In this document: positions 28,488 to 39,000 of the stretch, one piece after another
How positions within the stretch are numbered: the first letter of the stretch is position 1
Layout of the letters: every line of letters begins with the position of its first letter
Assembly (NCBI RefSeq): GCF_003002895.1
Contig: NZ_PVTI01000007.1
Span: 60,936-124,935, forward strand
Length of the DNA: 64,000 nt
Source: Knoellia remsis
GTDB lineage: Bacteria > Actinomycetota > Actinomycetes > Actinomycetales > Dermatophilaceae
Reading direction: 5' to 3'
The notes under the pieces: generated by a model
The model's database searches: none
What the model was told of the DNA's origin: nothing
The model's input: only the letters and a program-made list of their open reading frames with translations
Translations under genes and position numbers: made by a program

Positions 28488-29321
28488 GTGACCCCCAACC
28501 GCATCCGCCGGGCCAGCGCCGTTGCCGCGCTCGGCCTGGTCTCCGTCCTCGGCCTCGCCGCCTGTGGTTCCAGCGACAGTGGCGACGGCGCCGAGCCCGG
28601 TGCGAGCAACAGCAGCGGCGTCTCGACCATCGAGGCCGGCAAGCTCAAGGTCTGCACGCACCTGCCCTACAAGCCGTTCCAGTTCAAGGAGGGGTCGGAG
28701 GTCGTCGGCTTCGACGTCGAGCTCATGGACCTCGTCGCGAAGAAGCTCGGCCTCGAGCAGGAGATCGTCGACATCTCCTTCGACCAGATCACCTCCGGCG
28801 CCGTCTTCGCCGCGAAGAAGTGCGACGCGGCCGCCGCCGGTACGACGATCACCGACGAGCGCGCCAAGGCCCTGACCTTCTCCGAGCCCTACTTCGACGC
28901 CACCCAGGCGCTCATCACGAAGAAGGGGTCGGGCTTCACCGATCTCGCGAGCCTCAAGGGCAAGAAGGTCGGCGTCCAGACCGACACGACCGGCCAGCAG
29001 TACGCCGAGGAGAACAAGGCGGCCAACGGGTACACCGTCGTCGTCTTCGACGACCTCGCCACCGAGATGGCCGGTGTCCTCGCCGGTCGCGTCGACGCCG
29101 CGATCAACGACAACGGCGTCGTCAACGACTACGTCAAGGACAACCCGAGCACCGAGGTCGTCACCGAGTTCGACACCGGTGAGCAGTACGGCCTGATGTT
29201 CCCGAAGACCGGCTCCGAGAAGCTCGTCGAGACGGCCAACGAGGTCCTCAAGGCGTCCAAGGAGGACGGCAGCTACAACGAGATCTACAAGAAGTGGTTC
29301 GGGGTCGACGCCCCGAAGTGA
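28488..29321 (+). CDS. Polar amino-acid ABC transporter, substrate-binding lipoprotein
   Basis: 277 residues. A lipoprotein signal peptide ends in LGLAAC, with the lipidated Cys at 26. The mature protein is a type 3 solute-binding fold (KLKVCTHLPYKPFQFKEG, then VVGFDVELMDLVAKKLG). It starts with GTG after AAGGAG at about 28477-28482. A permease and an ATPase follow, completing an importer for a polar amino acid such as glutamine, glutamate or cystine. The ligand cannot be told from sequence. Confidence 0.9.
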   Translation: MTPNRIRRASAVAALGLVSVLGLAACGSSDSGDGAEPGASNSSGVSTIEAGKLKVCTHLPYKPFQFKEGSEVVGFDVELMDLVAKKLGLEQEIVDISFDQITSGAVFAAKKCDAAAAGTTITDERAKALTFSEPYFDATQALITKKGSGFTDLASLKGKKVGVQTDTTGQQYAEENKAANGYTVVVFDDLATEMAGVLAGRVDAAINDNGVVNDYVKDNPSTEVVTEFDTGEQYGLMFPKTGSEKLVETANEVLKASKEDGSYNEIYKKWFGVDAPK

Positions 29322-29432
29322 CGGGTTCGCGAGAACCCTTCCGCGACGCAGGGGCGGCGGGTACGGTTTCGACCGGCCCGCTGCCCCTTCGGCGTCCCGG
29401 ACCCTTGACCCGCCGTCCCGGCAGGAGGACCG

Positions 29433-30266
29433 ATGACCACGACCACCCCTGAGACACCGCAGGCGCCCACCAGACCCAAGCTCTCCCCACGCAAGCGCGC
29501 CCAACGCTTCCGCCTCGCGCAGTACGCCCTGCTGGTCATCGTCGTCGCAGCCTTGGCTCTCACTGTCGACTGGCCAGCAGTCAGGGACAGCTTCTTCGCC
29601 CCTGAGGACATCAAGCTCACCCTGACCTCGGGTCTGGGGACGGCGCTGAAGAACACCATCATCTACACCGCCGGTGCCTTCGTCATCGGGCTGGTTCTCG
29701 GCACCGTCCTCGCCCTCATGCGGCTCTCGTCGGTCGGGCCGTACCGCTGGTTCGCCACGGCTTGGATCGAGTTCTTCCGGGGCCTGCCCGCACTCCTGGT
29801 CCTGCTCGTCTTCGGCACGCTGTCGATCGCCTTCCCCGGCCTCGTCATCCCGTTCGACCCGTATGGGACTGTCTGGGTCGGTCTGGGGATCGTCGCCTCG
29901 GCCTACATGGCCGAGACGATCCGTGCAGGCATCCAGGCCGTCCCGAAGGGCCAGGTCGAGGCAGCACGTTCTCTCGGAATGACACCCGGTGCGTCCACGC
30001 GCAAGATCGTCCTCCCGCAGGCACTGCGAATCGTCATCCCGCCTCTGACGAACGAGCTGATCCTCCTCATCAAGGACTCCTCGCTCGTGTTCATCCTTGG
30101 CATCTCCACCACCGGCTTCGAACTGACGAAGTACGGCCGTGACCTCGGCAACCAGACCGCCGGCCTCACCCCGCTCACCGTGGCCGGACTGTGCTATCTC
30201 GTCATCACCTTGCCTTTGTCCGTCCTCGTCCGGCGCATGGAAGCCCGCCAGCGGAAGGAGCGCTGA
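29433..30266 (+). CDS. Polar amino-acid ABC transporter, permease
   Basis: 277 residues. HisMQ/GlnP-type permease with about five transmembrane segments and the ATPase-contact EAA loop in QVEAARSLGMTPG. A 25-residue basic N-terminus precedes the first helix. The start at 29433 follows AGGAGG. It lies 111 bp after the binding-protein gene, with a small hairpin just past that stop which may lower downstream expression, and 3 bp before the ATPase gene. Confidence 0.92.
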   Translation: MTTTTPETPQAPTRPKLSPRKRAQRFRLAQYALLVIVVAALALTVDWPAVRDSFFAPEDIKLTLTSGLGTALKNTIIYTAGAFVIGLVLGTVLALMRLSSVGPYRWFATAWIEFFRGLPALLVLLVFGTLSIAFPGLVIPFDPYGTVWVGLGIVASAYMAETIRAGIQAVPKGQVEAARSLGMTPGASTRKIVLPQALRIVIPPLTNELILLIKDSSLVFILGISTTGFELTKYGRDLGNQTAGLTPLTVAGLCYLVITLPLSVLVRRMEARQRKER

Positions 30267-30269
30267 GAC

Positions 30270-31139
30270 ATGAGTGCCACCACCACGAACACCGCCGTCG
30301 TTGAGGTCCAGGACCTCAACAAGTCCTTCGGCGACAACCACGTCCTGCGGGGCATCGACACCACCGTCCGTGAGGGCGAGGTCGTCTGCGTCATCGGCCC
30401 GTCCGGCTCCGGCAAGTCGACGTTCCTGCGCTGCATCAACCTGCTCGAGGAGCCGTCGTCCGGCTCGGTCCGCGTCGGGGGGGAGGAGGTCACCGACCCC
30501 GACTGCGACATCGACGCGATCCGCCGCAACATGGGCATGGTCTTCCAGCAGTTCAACCTCTTCCCGCACCTCTCGGTGCTCGAGAACTGCACCATCGCGC
30601 AGACGACGGTCCTCAAACGGAGCAAGAGCGAGGCGCAGGCCACGGCCCGCGCCAACCTCGAGAAGGTCGGACTGTCCGAGAAGGCCGACGCCTACCCGGC
30701 GCAGCTCTCCGGCGGCCAGCAGCAGCGCGTCGCGATCGCCCGCGCGCTGTCGATGGACCCGCAGCTCATGCTCTTCGACGAGCCGACGTCAGCCTTGGAC
30801 CCCGAGCTCGTCGGGGACGTCCTCTCGGTCATGCGCCGGCTCGCGAGCGAGGGCATGACGATGATGGTCGTGACCCACGAGATGGCCTTCGCGCGCGACG
30901 TCGCGGACCGGGTGATCTTCATGGACGGTGGCGTCATCGTCGAGGAGGGATCACCCGAGCGGGTCATCGGCGACCCGCAGGAGGAGCGCACGCGCACCTT
31001 CCTGCAACGGGTCCTCGACCCGACGCACGTCGACCCGGGAGCCGAGGACGCGGCATACGACAAGCGCCACCACGACTCCGAGAGCGCCGCGGACAACTTC
31101 GTGAAGCCACAGGACACCCACGGCCACTACGGCCACTGA
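30270..31139 (+). CDS. Polar amino-acid ABC transporter, ATP-binding protein
   Basis: 289 residues. Walker [10 protein letters not shown] (near residue 45), Q-loop FQQFNLF, signature LSGGQQQR (near 150) and Walker [15 protein letters not shown] are all intact. Belongs to the GlnQ/HisP group. The protein is about 40 residues longer than most GlnQ because of a hydrophilic tail rich in His and Asp ([10 protein letters not shown] ... DTHGHYGH), which could bind metal or be only a linker. It converges on glmM 10 bp away. Confidence 0.93.
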   Translation: MSATTTNTAVVEVQDLNKSFGDNHVLRGIDTTVREGEVVCVIGPSGSGKSTFLRCINLLEEPSSGSVRVGGEEVTDPDCDIDAIRRNMGMVFQQFNLFPHLSVLENCTIAQTTVLKRSKSEAQATARANLEKVGLSEKADAYPAQLSGGQQQRVAIARALSMDPQLMLFDEPTSALDPELVGDVLSVMRRLASEGMTMMVVTHEMAFARDVADRVIFMDGGVIVEEGSPERVIGDPQEERTRTFLQRVLDPTHVDPGAEDAAYDKRHHDSESAADNFVKPQDTHGHYGH

Positions 31140-31149
31140 CCTCGCGGCG

Positions 31150-32496
31150 TCAGAGCGTCAGGCGGTCCTTGACGACCGTGACGAGCCGCTCGGCGACGGC
31201 CTGAGCCTCGTCCGCCGTGCTGGCCTCGACCATGACGCGCACGAGCGGCTCGGTGCCGGACTTGCGCAGCAGCACCCGACCGGAGCCGTTGAGCCGCGCC
31301 ATCTCGTCACCGACCGCAGCCTGCACGCCCTCGTCGGTCTCGACGCGGGACTTGTCGACGCCCTTGACGTTGATGAGCACCTGCGGCAGACGCGTCATGA
31401 CGGTGCCGAGCTCGGCGATGGACTTGCCGGTCTCGGCCATGCGCGCCGCGAGCATGAGCCCGGTGAGCACCCCGTCGCCGGTGGTGCCGTGCTCGAGCAG
31501 GATGACGTGGCCGGACTGCTCGCCGCCGAGGGAGTGCGACGAGCGGCGCATCTCCTCGAGGACGTAGCGGTCACCGACGCCGGTCTGCTTGACCTGGATG
31601 CCCTCGCGCTCCATCGCCTGGAGCAGGCCGAGGTTGCTCATGACCGTGGCGACGAGGGTGTCGCCGGCGAGGGCACCACGCTCCTTGAGCGCCACGGCGA
31701 GGATGCCCATGATCTGGTCGCCGTCGACCTCGGTACCGGACGCGTCCACGGCGAGGCAGCGGTCCGCGTCCCCATCGTGGGCGATGCCGAGGTCGGCGCC
31801 CTTCGCGACGACGGCCGCCTTGAGGTGCTCGAGGTGGGTCGAGCCGTAGCCGTCGTTGATGTTGAGCCCGTCGGGCTCGGTGCCGATCTCGACGACCTCG
31901 GCGCCGGCGAGCCGGAAGACCTCGGGCGAGACCCGCGACGCCGCACCGTGCGCGCCGTCGATGACGACCTTGAGCCCGTCGAGCCGGTTCGGGATCGCGT
32001 CGAGGAGGTGCGCAACATACCGGGCCTGACCCGCCCGGTTGGAGTGCACGCGACCGACCTGGGCACCCGTCGGGCGCTCCCACTCACGGTCGAGGCCGGC
32101 GGCGATCTCGTCCTCGACGGCGTCGGGCAGCTTGTGCCCGCCCGCGGCGAAGAACTTGATCCCGTTGTCCGGCATGGCATTGTGCGATGCCGAGAGCATG
32201 ACGCCGAAGTGCGCGTCCATGTCGGCGGTGAGGAACGCGACGGCCGGGGTCGGCAGCACACCCACGTCGTGCACGTCGACGCCGGCGGACGCGAGCCCGG
32301 CGACGACGGCCGCGCCGAGGAACTCACCCGAGGCCCGGGGGTCGCGCCCGACGACCGCCTTCGGCTTGCGGCCCGCCGCCCGAGCGTCCGCGCCAAGGAC
32401 GTGCGCGGCCGAGACGGCGAGCTTCAGTGCGAGGTCAGCCGTGATGTCGACGTTGGCGAGCCCCCGGACGCCGTCGGTCCCGAACAGTCGTGCCAT
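31150..32496 (-). CDS. glmM: Phosphoglucosamine mutase
   Basis: 448 residues. It converts glucosamine-6-phosphate to glucosamine-1-phosphate for peptidoglycan. Active-site serine in [13 protein letters not shown] (near residue 103), metal loop DGDADRC (near 241) and phosphate loop [12 protein letters not shown] (near 412) are all present, with the N-terminal LFGTDGVRG. It lies downstream of rplM-rpsI, the usual actinobacterial order, but separated by a 365-bp repeat-rich spacer. Confidence 0.96.
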   Translation of the reverse strand: MARLFGTDGVRGLANVDITADLALKLAVSAAHVLGADARAAGRKPKAVVGRDPRASGEFLGAAVVAGLASAGVDVHDVGVLPTPAVAFLTADMDAHFGVMLSASHNAMPDNGIKFFAAGGHKLPDAVEDEIAAGLDREWERPTGAQVGRVHSNRAGQARYVAHLLDAIPNRLDGLKVVIDGAHGAASRVSPEVFRLAGAEVVEIGTEPDGLNINDGYGSTHLEHLKAAVVAKGADLGIAHDGDADRCLAVDASGTEVDGDQIMGILAVALKERGALAGDTLVATVMSNLGLLQAMEREGIQVKQTGVGDRYVLEEMRRSSHSLGGEQSGHVILLEHGTTGDGVLTGLMLAARMAETGKSIAELGTVMTRLPQVLINVKGVDKSRVETDEGVQAAVGDEMARLNGSGRVLLRKSGTEPLVRVMVEASTADEAQAVAERLVTVVKDRLTL

Positions 32497-32571
32497 CTGG
32501 TGTCGTGCCTTTCAGTGATGCTTTTCGTATGCCGGGTGGGCACCTCGTGCGCGTCCCACGCGTCCCAGCGT

Positions 32572-32693
32572 TATCGGGTCACCCGATAAAGGCCTGCTCG
32601 ACCCGACAAGCCTTCTCGGGTGAAGCGGGACAGTATCGGGTCGCCCGATAAAGGCCTGCTCGACCCGACGAGCCTTCTCGGGTGAAGCGGGAC
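32572..32693. repeat. Two 60-bp direct repeats, each with a 7-bp palindrome
   Basis: A 60-bp unit beginning TATCGGGTCACCCGATA occurs at 32572-32631 and 32634-32693, with two base differences. Each copy opens with TATCGGG/CCCGATA around a 3-nt loop and holds a second pairing (CGACCCGA with TCTCGGGT). It lies between rpsI and glmM, away from any reading frame. The flanks carry single octamer copies at 32528 and 32741. Confidence 0.85.
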
Positions 32694-32781
32694 GAGCCGG
32701 CATGGGCCGACGAGCCAACCTACCCCCGAAGGCGCGCGGACGGCATACGGGCAATCCCGCCAGAGCACGCCCTCGCACGCG

Positions 32782-32819
32782 CGAAGTCCCGCGCCGCACG
32801 CGGGCGACGCGGGACTTCG
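32782..32819 (-). terminator. 12-bp hairpin downstream of rpsI
   Basis: CGAAGTCCCGCG (32782-32793) pairs perfectly with 32808-32819. It lies about 45 bp past the rpsI stop on the minus strand and probably ends the rplM-rpsI transcript. The rest of the 365-bp spacer holds the 60-bp direct repeats and two octamer copies. Confidence 0.75.
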
Positions 32820-32861
32820 GGTGCTCGGGGCGGCCATGACGGGCCGCCATGGTGAGCAGGG

Positions 32862-33380
32862 TCAGCGCTTGCTGTACTGGGGCGCCTTGCGGGCCTTCTT
32901 GAGACCGGCCTTCTTGCGCTCGGGGACGCGGGCGTCGCGGGTGAGGAAGCCGGCCTTCTTGAGCGCCGGACGGTTGAGCTCCTCGTCGACCCCGTTCAGG
33001 GAGCGGGCGACACCGAGGCGGACGGCGCCGGCCTGGCCGGACGCGCCACCACCGTGGACGCGCACGAGCACGTCGTAGGCGCCGTCGAGCTCGAGCACCT
33101 TGAGCGGCTCGTTGACGATCTGCTGGTGCACCTTGTTCGGGAAGTACTCCTCGAGGGTGCGACCGTTGATCTTCCACTCGCCGGTGCCCGGCACGATGCG
33201 GACGCGGGCGACGGCCTGCTTGCGGCGACCGGTCGCGGCGCCGGGGGCGGACGCGGACGGGCGACGGGCCGGCTCGCCGGCGACGTCGGTGCTCGACTCC
33301 GAGGTGTACTCGGTGATCTCGACGTCGTTGCCGTCGGTGCCGAACTCCTCCGTGGTCTCGACTGTGGTGTTCTCGGTCAT
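32862..33380 (-). CDS. rpsI: 30S ribosomal protein S9
   Basis: 172 residues. The core from [20 protein letters not shown] to the basic end [12 protein letters not shown] is canonical S9. About 45 acidic, Thr/Glu-rich residues precede it ([19 protein letters not shown]), an extension common in actinobacteria. Its ATG overlaps the rplM TGA by one base, so the two are coupled. Confidence 0.97.
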   Translation of the reverse strand: MTENTTVETTEEFGTDGNDVEITEYTSESSTDVAGEPARRPSASAPGAATGRRKQAVARVRIVPGTGEWKINGRTLEEYFPNKVHQQIVNEPLKVLELDGAYDVLVRVHGGGASGQAGAVRLGVARSLNGVDEELNRPALKKAGFLTRDARVPERKKAGLKKARKAPQYSKR

Positions 33381-33823
33381 CACTGGGCCACCTGGCTGAT
33401 CTCGAAGGGCTTGGGCTGCTGGGCAGCGTGGGGGTGCTCGGAGCCGGCGTAGACCTTGAGCTTGGTCAGCTGCTGGCGGCCGAGGGAGGTCTTGGGGAGC
33501 ATGCCGCGGATCGCCTTCTCGACGGCCTTGGTCGGCTGCTTGTCGAGGAGCTCGGTGTAGCTCTGGCTCTTGAGGCCGCCCGGGAAGCCGGAGTGGCGGT
33601 AGGCCCGCTTCTGCTCGGCCTTGGCGCCGGTGAGCGCGACCTTGTCGGCGTTGATGATGATGACGAAGTCGCCCATGTCCATGTGGGGGGCGAACGTCGC
33701 CTTGTGCTTGCCGCGCAGGAGCGTGGCAGCCTGGCTCGCGAGGCGGCCGAGCACGACGTCGGTGGCGTCGATGACGTGCCACTGCCGCGTGATGTCGCCC
33801 GGCTTCGGGGAGTAAGTACGCAC
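33380..33823 (-). CDS. rplM: 50S ribosomal protein L13
   Basis: 147 residues, normal length. [20 protein letters not shown] and [18 protein letters not shown] are canonical L13. First gene of rplM-rpsI. A good promoter lies about 100 bp upstream, giving a leader long enough for autogenous control. Confidence 0.97.
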   Translation of the reverse strand: MRTYSPKPGDITRQWHVIDATDVVLGRLASQAATLLRGKHKATFAPHMDMGDFVIIINADKVALTGAKAEQKRAYRHSGFPGGLKSQSYTELLDKQPTKAVEKAIRGMLPKTSLGRQQLTKLKVYAGSEHPHAAQQPKPFEISQVAQ

Positions 33824-33923
33824 GGTGTTGCCTTTTCGTGTGAACGAGTGGATGGGGTATGCCGTGTGCTCCCGTCAGGGGGTCCTCTCGCCCTGAGAAG
33901 GGCGCACGGCACAACAGTCATCA

Positions 33924-33952
33924 AGTTTACGGACGGCGTGGGCCCGGCCCAA
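33924..33952 (-). promoter_or_regulatory. Promoter of rplM-rpsI with a ~95-nt leader
   Basis: On the minus strand TTGGGC (33947-33952), a 17-bp spacer, and TAAACT (33924-33929). Transcription would begin near 33917 and leave a leader of about 95 nt before rplM. The leader contains GC-rich pairing segments (for example CCCTTCTCAGGG) and a dispersed octamer. In other bacteria L13 or S9 leaders are regulatory; that is only a possibility here. Confidence 0.6.
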
Positions 33953-34024
33953 ATCGCATCAGCAAGGCCCGGAAAGGGGTGCTGACCTGCGCAAACGCGG
34001 GCGAGCGGACGGCATACAGAAAAG

Positions 34025-34060
34025 TTGTGCAAACAGACTGTGCAGAGGTATTGTGCACAA
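34025..34060 (+). promoter_or_regulatory. Promoter with overlapping 13-bp-spaced operator repeats
   Basis: TTGTGC at 34025, CTGTGC at 34038 and TTGTGC at 34051 are spaced exactly 13 bp apart; the last is part of the palindrome TTGTGCACAA (34051-34060). The first also serves as a minus-35 box, 18 bp before TATTGT (34049-34054). The ATG at 34062 lies at the expected start of transcription. The site is well placed for autoregulation by the HTH protein. Confidence 0.6.
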
Positions 34061-34061
34061 C

Positions 34062-34685
34062 ATGCCTGCTCGCACGCCACCCACCCCGCCGAGCGAGGAC
34101 CCCGACTTCACCGGGTTCCGCCTCGACGCGACCGCCCTGAAGACGCTCGCCCACCCCCTGCGATCGCGGCTGCTGTCGGCGCTGCGCCGCGGTGGACCCG
34201 CGACGGCGACCGACCTCGCCGCGGCCCTCGGCACGAACTCCGGCGCGACGAGCTACCACCTGCGCAAGCTCGAGTCCGTCGGTCTCGTGGCCGACACCGG
34301 CGAGGGCGAGGGCAAGCGGCGGCTGTGGCGGGCGGCGACCGACTCGCACCAGTGGGAACCGAGCGACTTCGCCGGCGACGAGGACGCCGAGACCGCACTC
34401 AACTGGCTGACCCGGGACTACACGCGACACTTCGCCGAGCAGTTCGAGCGCTGGCTCGACGTCGAGGCCACGTGGCCGCCGGAATGGCGTGATGCCGCTG
34501 GCATGAACGACTCCTACGTCATCGCCACCCCGGCCCAGCTGCAGCAGATGAACGCCGAGATCGACGAGATCGTCACGCGCTATCGCCGTGTGGGACAAGG
34601 CAACCCGGCCGCCCGGCGGCTGGCCGTCTACAACGTCACCTACCCGCTCGACCTCGACCGGGTCCCGCGCGGGGAGGAGTCGTGA
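34062..34685 (+). CDS. Winged-helix regulator (ArsR-like)
   Basis: 207 residues. ArsR-type winged helix at about 22-90: LKTLAHPLRSRLLSALRRGG, then TSYHLRKLESVGLVADTGEG. The C-terminal half is helical (NDSYVIATPAQLQQMNAEID) and probably mediates dimerisation or ligand binding. It has none of the cysteine pairs of metal-sensing ArsR. A GTG three codons earlier is possible, but the leaderless ATG fits the promoter. The MFS gene follows with a GTGA overlap, so the regulator probably controls that transporter. Confidence 0.85.
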   Translation: MPARTPPTPPSEDPDFTGFRLDATALKTLAHPLRSRLLSALRRGGPATATDLAAALGTNSGATSYHLRKLESVGLVADTGEGEGKRRLWRAATDSHQWEPSDFAGDEDAETALNWLTRDYTRHFAEQFERWLDVEATWPPEWRDAAGMNDSYVIATPAQLQQMNAEIDEIVTRYRRVGQGNPAARRLAVYNVTYPLDLDRVPRGEES

Positions 34686-35968
34686 CCACCGCGCCCCTCT
34701 CCCCCGCCGCGGCACGCCGGGTCTTCTACGCGCTGAGCTTCACGCGGTGGTTCCCGGTCGGGCTCATCGTCGGCATGATGACGCTGCTGCCGCTGGACCG
34801 CGGGCTGAGCGTCGCGCAGGCGCTGGCGGCCTTCGCGTTCACGGGGTGGGTCGTCTTCGCCCTGGAGCTGCCGACGAGTGGGTTCGCCGACGCGTTCGGC
34901 CGCAAACCGGTCTACGTCGCGGCGGCCGTCGTGCAGGTCGCGGCCGGGCTCGTCTACCTCTTCGCCCAGTCGTTCTGGGTGTTCGTCCTCGGCTCGGTGC
35001 TCACCGGCGTCTTCCGCGCCCTGGACTCGGGGCCGCTCGAGGCGTGGTTCGTCGACGCCGTGCACGCCACCGACCCCGGGGCGGACGTCGACCAGCCGCT
35101 GGCCCGGCAGGGAACCATCCTCGGGCTCGGCATGGCGGCGGGCTCGCTCGTCTCGGCCGGGCTCATCGCGTGGCATCCGTTCGCGCAGTCGTCGGCCCTC
35201 AACCTCCCGTTCGCCGTCTTCGTCGCGTTGACGGTCGTGCACCTCGTCGCCACGGTCGTCCTCGTCAAGGAGCCGCGGACCCACGTGGACTCCACCGGGC
35301 TGCGCCGCGCCGTCGCGTCGGCCAAGGAGGCGCCGGGGGTCGTCCGCGACGGCCTCGGCATGCTGCGCAGCAACCGGATCCTGCGCGGCCTCGTCCTCGT
35401 CGAAGTGTTCTGGTCCATCGCGATGATCGTCTTCGAGACCTTCCAGCCGATCCGGCTCGCCGAGCTGCTGGGCAGCGAGGAGCGGGCGGGCGCCTGGATG
35501 GGAGTCGTCGCGGCCGGGGGCTGGGCGATCTTCGCCGCCGGCTCCGGTCTCGCCGGGCTCGTCTCGAAGCGGCTCGGCGTCACCCGGACGGCCATCCTCG
35601 GGCGAGTCCTCAACTCCCTCGGGGCGGTGTGGATGGGCCTCGTGCTCGGGCCGGTGGCGCTCGTCGTCGCCTACCTGTTCACCTACTCGATGCACGGTTT
35701 CGCCGGCCCCATGCACGGCGCCCTCCTCCACCGCGAGGCCTCGGCGCGCAACCGGGCCACGGTGCTGTCGATGAACTCGATGATGATGTTCGCGGCCTAC
35801 TCGGGTGTCGCGCCCCTGCTCGGTCTGCTCGCCGAGCGCACGTCGAACCAGGTCGCGATGGTCCTCGCCGGCGCGCTCAGCCTCCTCGGGGCGTTCCTCT
35901 ACCTCCCGGCACTGCGCCACGAGCGGCAGCTGCGCACCGAACCTGCCGGCGACGCCGCGCCGGTGTGA
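34682..35968 (+). CDS. MFS transporter
   Basis: 428 residues with about 12 transmembrane helices and the MFS loop motif ADAFGRKPVYV between helices 2 and 3. Likely drug or metabolite efflux, judged from the coupled regulator. Substrate unknown. It starts with GTG inside the regulator stop. Its stop faces the GH13 gene, with a strong hairpin between. Confidence 0.87.
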   Translation: MTTAPLSPAAARRVFYALSFTRWFPVGLIVGMMTLLPLDRGLSVAQALAAFAFTGWVVFALELPTSGFADAFGRKPVYVAAAVVQVAAGLVYLFAQSFWVFVLGSVLTGVFRALDSGPLEAWFVDAVHATDPGADVDQPLARQGTILGLGMAAGSLVSAGLIAWHPFAQSSALNLPFAVFVALTVVHLVATVVLVKEPRTHVDSTGLRRAVASAKEAPGVVRDGLGMLRSNRILRGLVLVEVFWSIAMIVFETFQPIRLAELLGSEERAGAWMGVVAAGGWAIFAAGSGLAGLVSKRLGVTRTAILGRVLNSLGAVWMGLVLGPVALVVAYLFTYSMHGFAGPMHGALLHREASARNRATVLSMNSMMMFAAYSGVAPLLGLLAERTSNQVAMVLAGALSLLGAFLYLPALRHERQLRTEPAGDAAPV

Positions 35969-35977
35969 GCCCCTCGT

Positions 35978-36024
35978 CTCGTGTGCCTGACGCGGACACA
36001 TTGCGTCTGCGTCAGGCACACGAG
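35978..36024. terminator. 16-bp perfect hairpin between convergent genes
   Basis: Arms 35978-35993 (CTCGTGTGCCTGACGC) and 36009-36024 pair perfectly. It serves both the MFS gene and the GH13 gene as a bidirectional terminator. Confidence 0.85.
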
Positions 36025-36031
36025 GCCCGGG

Positions 36032-39000
36032 TCACTGGCTGGTGACGGTGAGGCGGTGGGTCGCCGAGTCGTAGGCGAAGTTCGTCCGTGCGCCGTCCGC
36101 CGGCACCGTGAGCGTGATGTTGCCGCCGTTCGGTATGCCGTCCGAGCCGTAGTTCTCGGCCCAGGACAGGCCGTGCGCCACCTTGAGCTCGTAGCTGCCG
36201 GCCGGGATCTGTGTCGTCGCCCACGTGAAGGTGCCGTCGCCGTCCTTGTCCTGCAGCCACGGCCGCATGCAGTCCGGCGACCAGTCTGCGGGGCAGCCGA
36301 GCTCGGACTGGAACGAACCGGGGACGGTGACGATCGTCGTCTCCTCGTCCGAGGTCGCCCAGTGCGTCGTCGGGTCGTAGTAGAAGGTCACCGTGCCGTC
36401 AGTCGTCTCGTAGGAGATGTTCGCACCGTCGCGAATCCCCTTCTCCCCGTAGTTCTCCGTCCATTGCCGATCGAGGGCGGCCTTGTAGGAGTAGGGGCCC
36501 GCAGGCAGGGTGTAGGAGCCCTTCCAGATCTTGTCCTTCGCGTCGAGCGACAGCTGCGCCCGGTCGCACGCCGGCTCCCAGTCAGCCGCGCAGCCCATTT
36601 CCGAGTTGTGCGTTCCCGGCACGGACACGGCCGACGGCTGCGTCGCCGGCGGGTCACCGATCTCGCCCTCTGCGGAGCCACCCGTCGACGGCTGCACGAC
36701 GCTCGCCCACGTCGAGTCGGCGGCCACCCGCCCGGCCGCGTCGCGCACGACCGCGCGGTACTCGAGGACCGAGCCGAGCGGCATACCGGCGACGTCGTGG
36801 AAGACGCGGAACGGCGCGTTGTCGTCGGTCCCGATGGTGCGCCACTGCGAGGTGCCGACGGGGCGGTAGAGGAACGTCGTCTGCGCGAAGGTGCTCGCCG
36901 TGACGTCGGCCGTGATCTCGGCCCGGTCGAAGACGCCGTTCGCGGTGCCGGCGGACAGCTCGATGGTCGGGGCCGCACCGGATGTCGCGATCGGCTTGTT
37001 GGCCCGCCACACGCTCACCGTCAGCGGCGGCACGCTCACCTTCACCGAGCCGTCGGCGCCGGGCTTCACGGCCGTGTCGGTGCCCGACACGGGAGTGAAG
37101 ACCACGCCCTTGCCGCGGCTCCACGTCGGGAAGCTCGCCGACGCCGCCGATGTCGAGTTGTTCGCTGCGACGACGTATTCGACCTGCTGTGACGCGTCGA
37201 TGCGGGAGACCGCGAAGATCCCGGCGCCCTCCGCGGCATACCGCTGGATCTGCGCGCCGTCCGCGAGCGCGGGGTGCTTGGCGCGCACCTGCGACAGGGC
37301 GCGGATGTGCTCGTAGAGCGGGTGGTCGGTCGCATACCTGTCGCGCGAGCCCTCGGGGCCGGCGAGCACCTGCTCGGAGTTGTAGATGTCGACCTTGCTC
37401 GCGAACATGTCTTCGCGGGCGAGCTGGTCGCCACCGGTGCCGATGAAGCCCTGCTCGTCGCCGTAGTACGTCACCGGGTTGCCGCGCGTCGCGAACATTA
37501 GCGACTGGGCGAACTTCACCCGCGCCAGCAGCTCGGACTCGTCCTTCGACGCCTCCTTGAGGAACATCGCGGCGCGGCCCATGTCGTGGTTCCCGAGGAA
37601 CGTCGGCAGTTGGTAGGCGTTGCTGTCGGCGTCGGTGTACCAGTCGTCGCGCGAGAAGAAGTCGGCGAGGACGTTCGCGGGCTTGCCCTTGGCGAAGTCG
37701 ACGCCCTGCTGCTGGAAGCCGAAGTCGAGGGTGGCCTGGAGCTTGCCGCGCGTCGTGTACTCCGACATGACGGCCGGGTTGCCGTCGTAGACCTCACCGA
37801 ACGCGAAGAAGTCGTCGTTGCCGACCCGCTTGGCCTCGCCGAGGATCTGCGGTACGAACTGCTGCCAGAACTCGAGGTTGACGTGCTTGACCGTGTCGAT
37901 GCGGAAGCCGTCGATGCCGAAGTCCACCCACTGCTTGTAGATCTCGCCCATGCCGTCGACGACCTCGGGCCGCTCGGTGAAGAGGTCGTCGAGCCCGATG
38001 AAGTCGCCGTAGGTCGAGGACTCGCCGGCGAAGGTCGAGTCGCCGCGGTTGTGGTACATCAGCGGGTCGTTGAGCCACGCCGGCGTCTTGGCGTCCTCGT
38101 CGCCCGGGCGCAGGAACGGCGTGTAGGGGAACGACGTCGCCGGGTCCATCTGCGGGAACTGCGTGCCGATGTAGTCGCGGTCGTCGAACGGCGTGCCGCT
38201 CACGTCCTTGTAGGGGTAGGCCTTCTTCGAGCGGTAGGAGTACTGCCCCTCGCGGTAGTCGATGACGTCGGCCGTGTGGTTGGTGATGATGTCGAAGAAG
38301 ACCTTCATCCCCTTCTTGTGCGCCGCCGCGATGAGCTCCTTCATCTCCGCGTTCGTCCCGAGGTGCGGGTCGATCTGGGTGAAGTCGGTGATCCAGTAGC
38401 CGTGGTAGCCGGCGCTCTCCTCCCCCGGCTTGCCCTGCACCGGCTTGTTCTTGAAACTCGGCGTGAGCCAGATGGCCGTCGTGCCGAGGCCCTTGATGTA
38501 GTCGAGCTTCTCGGTGACGCCCTTGAGGTCACCACCGTGGTAGAACGCCTTGTTCGTCGGGTCGAAGCCCGTCGTGAGCGGCCCGCCGGTGAGCCCGCCG
38601 CGGTCGTTCGCGGTCGAGCCGTTCGCGAACCGGTCCGCCATGAGGAAGTAGAACCGCTCCTGGGTGAGCGGCGAGCGCAGCGAGTCCTGCGCGAGCTGGG
38701 CGTCCGCCGCCGTGGTGCCCTCACTCAGCCCCTCGGGCGTGATGCTCGTGCGGTGCGTCGCGTCGTCATAGGTGAACGTCAGCCGCGCCGGCCCCTCGAG
38801 CACGAGCGGGATGTTCGAGCCGTCGAGCTTGCCGTCGGCGCCGTAGTTGACGTCCCAGCCGCCGTTGATCGCGACCTTGTACTCATAGGTCCCGGCCGGG
38901 ACGGTGAAGGTCTTCGCGTATGCCGTGGAGTCGCCGACCCGAGTCAGTTCCGTTGCGCTGCAGTCGGGTTGCCAGTCGGCGCTGCAGCCGAGCTCGGACT

